Below, piece after piece: positions 62,601 through 64,000 of a DNA stretch of 64,000 bases. The position numbers and the translations under genes are program-made. Positions within the stretch are counted from its first letter, which is position 1, and each line of letters opens with the position of its first letter. The DNA comes from Scenedesmus sp. ARA3 (lineage: Eukaryota; Chlorophyta; Chlorophyceae; Sphaeropleales; Scenedesmaceae), in NCBI GenBank assembly GCA_004335835.1, contig RWJK01001027.1:3618-67617 (forward strand), written 5' to 3'. A model generated the notes under the pieces. That model made no database searches. It saw only the letters and a program-made list of their open reading frames with translations, and was not told the origin of the DNA.

Positions 62601-63540
62601 TGGCGGGTCCTTGAATATGTTCACCCGAGGCATCCAGCACACCAAGCCCCTGCAGTGCAGCACACCGGGAATCAGTGCATTGGGTTAGGTTAGGCTTGAG
62701 GTGCACATGCGGCCCCAGCGAGGGTGCTTGAAGATGTTCACATGCGGCGTCCAGCACACCAGGCCCCTGCAGTGGTGCAGCACGTGTTGTTTATCAGGTG
62801 TTTCTATGAACTACATGAGCTGGACCCTGCTGGCAGTGCATGGCTCGGGAGCGGGAGCTGGAGCTGCGCTGCATTGCAGCTGCCTTCAGCTGTGCTGCGG
62901 CATATAATAGCTGTGTAGGGATGCACTGGGGTTGCGTAGCCATTGCAGCTGCAACTGCTGTTGCTGGTTGGGCTGCTTCTTGAGGGCAGCTCACGTACGT
63001 CAGCTGCTAATGTCTGCGTAGCTGCTGCTGCTGCTGCTGGTGGTGTTGTTTGTTTGTACTCACTTCCTGTTGCCTGACTTTGCAAACTCTGCGTTGTCCT
63101 TTGCCCGCAGCTCATCAGAGATGGCGTTGAACACCTGCATAGGGTGACATAAGACGGGCATTGGAGGAGTTCTCAATCCTGGAGCATGCAGACAAGCATC
63201 CCGAGCCCCCATCCAGTTGGTGATGCGTAAGCAATGCTGGAATTGCGTCACCCTATGTCGGTGCAGCAGCTGGTCAGGTCCTTGAGATATAGCTGGTATG
63301 ACACACAAACACTAACACTAACAGAAGAGCATGCCACGAGCAGCTGCAGCGCAGCAGCTAGCTTAACTACACTGCAGGCAGCCAGCAACACAGCATGCAG
63401 GGTCTGTTGCTTGTGTTGTTAGCTACTGCTCCACACCTGCCAGGCCAGTGCGTCATCAAAGCTGCTGGCCAGCAGCAGCGGCTGAGGGAAGATGGTCGGC
63501 ACGGCACCAGCGCCACGCTCCTGGTGGCCGTGCAGGCACT
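55116..63540 (-). CDS. Plant-type GH3 beta-xylosidase / alpha-arabinofuranosidase (5' end missing)
   Basis: Fourteen exons join in phase: 63540-63437, 63134-63064, 62541-62388, 62105-62044, 61760-61685, 61360-61230, 60634-60523, 60030-59841, 59273-59079, 58199-58111, 57972-57688, 56851-56691, 55933-55714 and 55376-55116; about 702 residues. Order of motifs: ECLHGHQ...[77 protein letters not shown] (Asp = nucleophile, completed across an intron), then the C-terminal sandwich ([49 protein letters not shown]), [17 protein letters not shown] and a fibronectin-III-like end. It removes xylose or arabinose from cell-wall polysaccharides outside the cell. Compared with the ~770 residues of relatives, roughly 70 N-terminal residues (signal peptide included) must lie beyond the window or in unrecognised exons before 63540. 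Confidence 0.88.
55590..57560 (-). repeat. Exon-edge copies in the 3' half of the GH3 gene
   Basis: Copies seen: exon 13 end plus donor near 55590-55620; exon 13 start near 55985-56055 (FGYGLSY with an in-frame stop); exon 12 end plus donor near 56285-56330 and 56455-56510 (GCCCGGGTGGCCGCTGGC); exon 12 start near 57010-57102 and 57170-57270 (GGTGCCAGGTGATGGGCAGG); exon 11 end plus donor near 57455-57565 ([18 protein letters not shown]). Every one lies inside an intron on the expected side of its parent exon. Confidence 0.87.
58260..60150 (-). repeat. Exon-edge copies in the middle of the GH3 gene
   Basis: Copies seen: exon 10 start near 58265-58320 and 58390-58442; exon 9 end plus donor near 58660-58720 and 58840-58945 ([18 protein letters not shown]); exon 9 start at 59510-59420 (long, ~90 nt), ~59370 and ~59595; exon 8 start at 60148-60070 ([20 protein letters not shown]). 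The exon 9 and exon 8 copies are over 85% identical to their parents. Confidence 0.87.
60840..61020 (-). repeat. Two copies of GH3 exon 6 end plus donor
   Basis: CCTCACCAGTCTGACACCAC (donor and VVSD codons, complemented) recurs at about 60976, with exon text back to about 61022. A more diverged copy (MAFDGCVV) lies at 60848-60892. The real exon ends at 61230. Confidence 0.87.
62590..62770 (-). repeat. Two copies of GH3 exon 3 start
   Basis: CTGCAG|GGGCCTGGTGTGC (sense) occurs at about 62766 and, as GGGCTTGGTGTGC, at about 62656, ahead of the real exon at 62541. They read [15 protein letters not shown] and [11 protein letters not shown]. Confidence 0.88.
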
Positions 63541-64000
63541 CTGCCGACACATGCAGACACAGGCAAAACGATAAGCAGGTTAATGCATAGGCAAACATGG
63601 CACCGCTGCCACGCTCCTGGTGGCCGTGCAGGCACTTTGCAACACCGCACAGTACCACACAAACACGGAAACGCAATGAGCATACACGTTCAAGGTCCAG
63701 CAAATCGTCAGGTGGCAGCGCTGGTTCAACAGACAGACACACGCTCCTGGTGGCCGTGCAGGCACTCTGGCGGCACATGCAGCCACACCAAAGCGCAAAA
63801 TGAAACACCGTTGCAAGCGCGGGCGGTCAGGCAGACTGTGAGATGGAAAAGCTGCTTCAATGGCTTGAAGATCAGTCCACGCTGCGCCGTGCAGTTGCTG
63901 GAAGCGGCGGTGCACCATGAAGCATCAGCTGCAGCTCAACCCAGCAGCATGGCACGCTGCAAGGAACTAGAACTCCTTGAATCGTGCCGGCTCGGCACAG
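63541..64000 (-). repeat. Copies of GH3 exon start and unassigned 5' flank at the right edge
   Basis: [12 protein letters not shown] exon start copies lie at about 63636-63610 and 63770-63740 (CACGCTCCTGGTGGCCGTGC, complemented). The rest of this stretch shows no convincing GH3 N-terminal exon; a candidate acceptor (TTCCTTGCAG, sense) is near 63957. Confidence 0.7.

Overview
The window is nuclear DNA of an intron-rich green alga, most likely a chlorophyte of the Sphaeropleales/Scenedesmaceae type. This is inferred from spliced genes with GT-AG introns, GC-rich coding sequence, very frequent CAG/CTG triplet tracts, TGTAA-type poly(A) signals, and plant-type protein families (Lifeguard, phosphocholine cytidylyltransferase, plant-type GH3, chlorophyte-like uS11). 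No organism name can be proven from the sequence alone. Exon joins were built by hand from splice consensus and reading phase. For every gene given a complete model the spliced coding length is divisible by three, apart from the lesions noted in the two dynamin genes.

Layout, left to right. 1-926 (-): N-terminus of a Gln/Ala-rich protein running off the left edge. 3285-6980 (-): secreted leucine-rich-repeat protein. 8644-10594 (-): Lifeguard/BAX-inhibitor-1-type membrane protein, divergent from 11439-15296 (+), choline-phosphate cytidylyltransferase. 17038-19790 (+): secreted class-3 lipase. 21948-24625 (-): secreted TIM-barrel glycoside-hydrolase-like protein. 25770-29896 (-): large LRR-like protein with a GC-AG first intron, sharing a 400-bp divergent promoter with 30296-31910 (+), ribosomal protein uS11/S14. 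32645-34658 (+): unrecognised, possibly plastid-targeted membrane protein. 36264-41718 (-) and 45929-53155 (+): inverted, head-to-head pair of Mx-like dynamin GTPases. Between them lie a decayed fragment of the 32.6-kb gene (42281-42620) and a ubiquitin-like + RING protein (43451-45930, -). 53701-54220 (+): Ala-rich protein with a C-terminal Cys/His cluster. 55116-63540 (-): plant-type GH3 beta-xylosidase/arabinosidase, 14 exons, lacking its N-terminus.

The outstanding feature is not a single gene. Introns of ten of the thirteen genes carry tandem, diverged copies of the edge of a neighbouring exon together with its splice site: either (acceptor + first ~35-100 nt of exon) lying upstream of the real exon, or (last ~30-60 nt of exon + donor) lying downstream of it. 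More than forty such copies can be read here, many beside a (CTG)n tract and with a CAG|GT junction. This looks like an active mode of intron growth by tandem duplication across splice junctions. In one gene (RING) it may have produced a pair of in-phase, mutually exclusive exons.

Other points of note: independent frame lesions at the same exon junction in the two dynamin paralogues; a short dispersed repeat present in the same chromosomal orientation in both dynamin genes; an AT-rich island; one spurious N that breaks a frame; and a 228-base assembly gap inside dynamin B.
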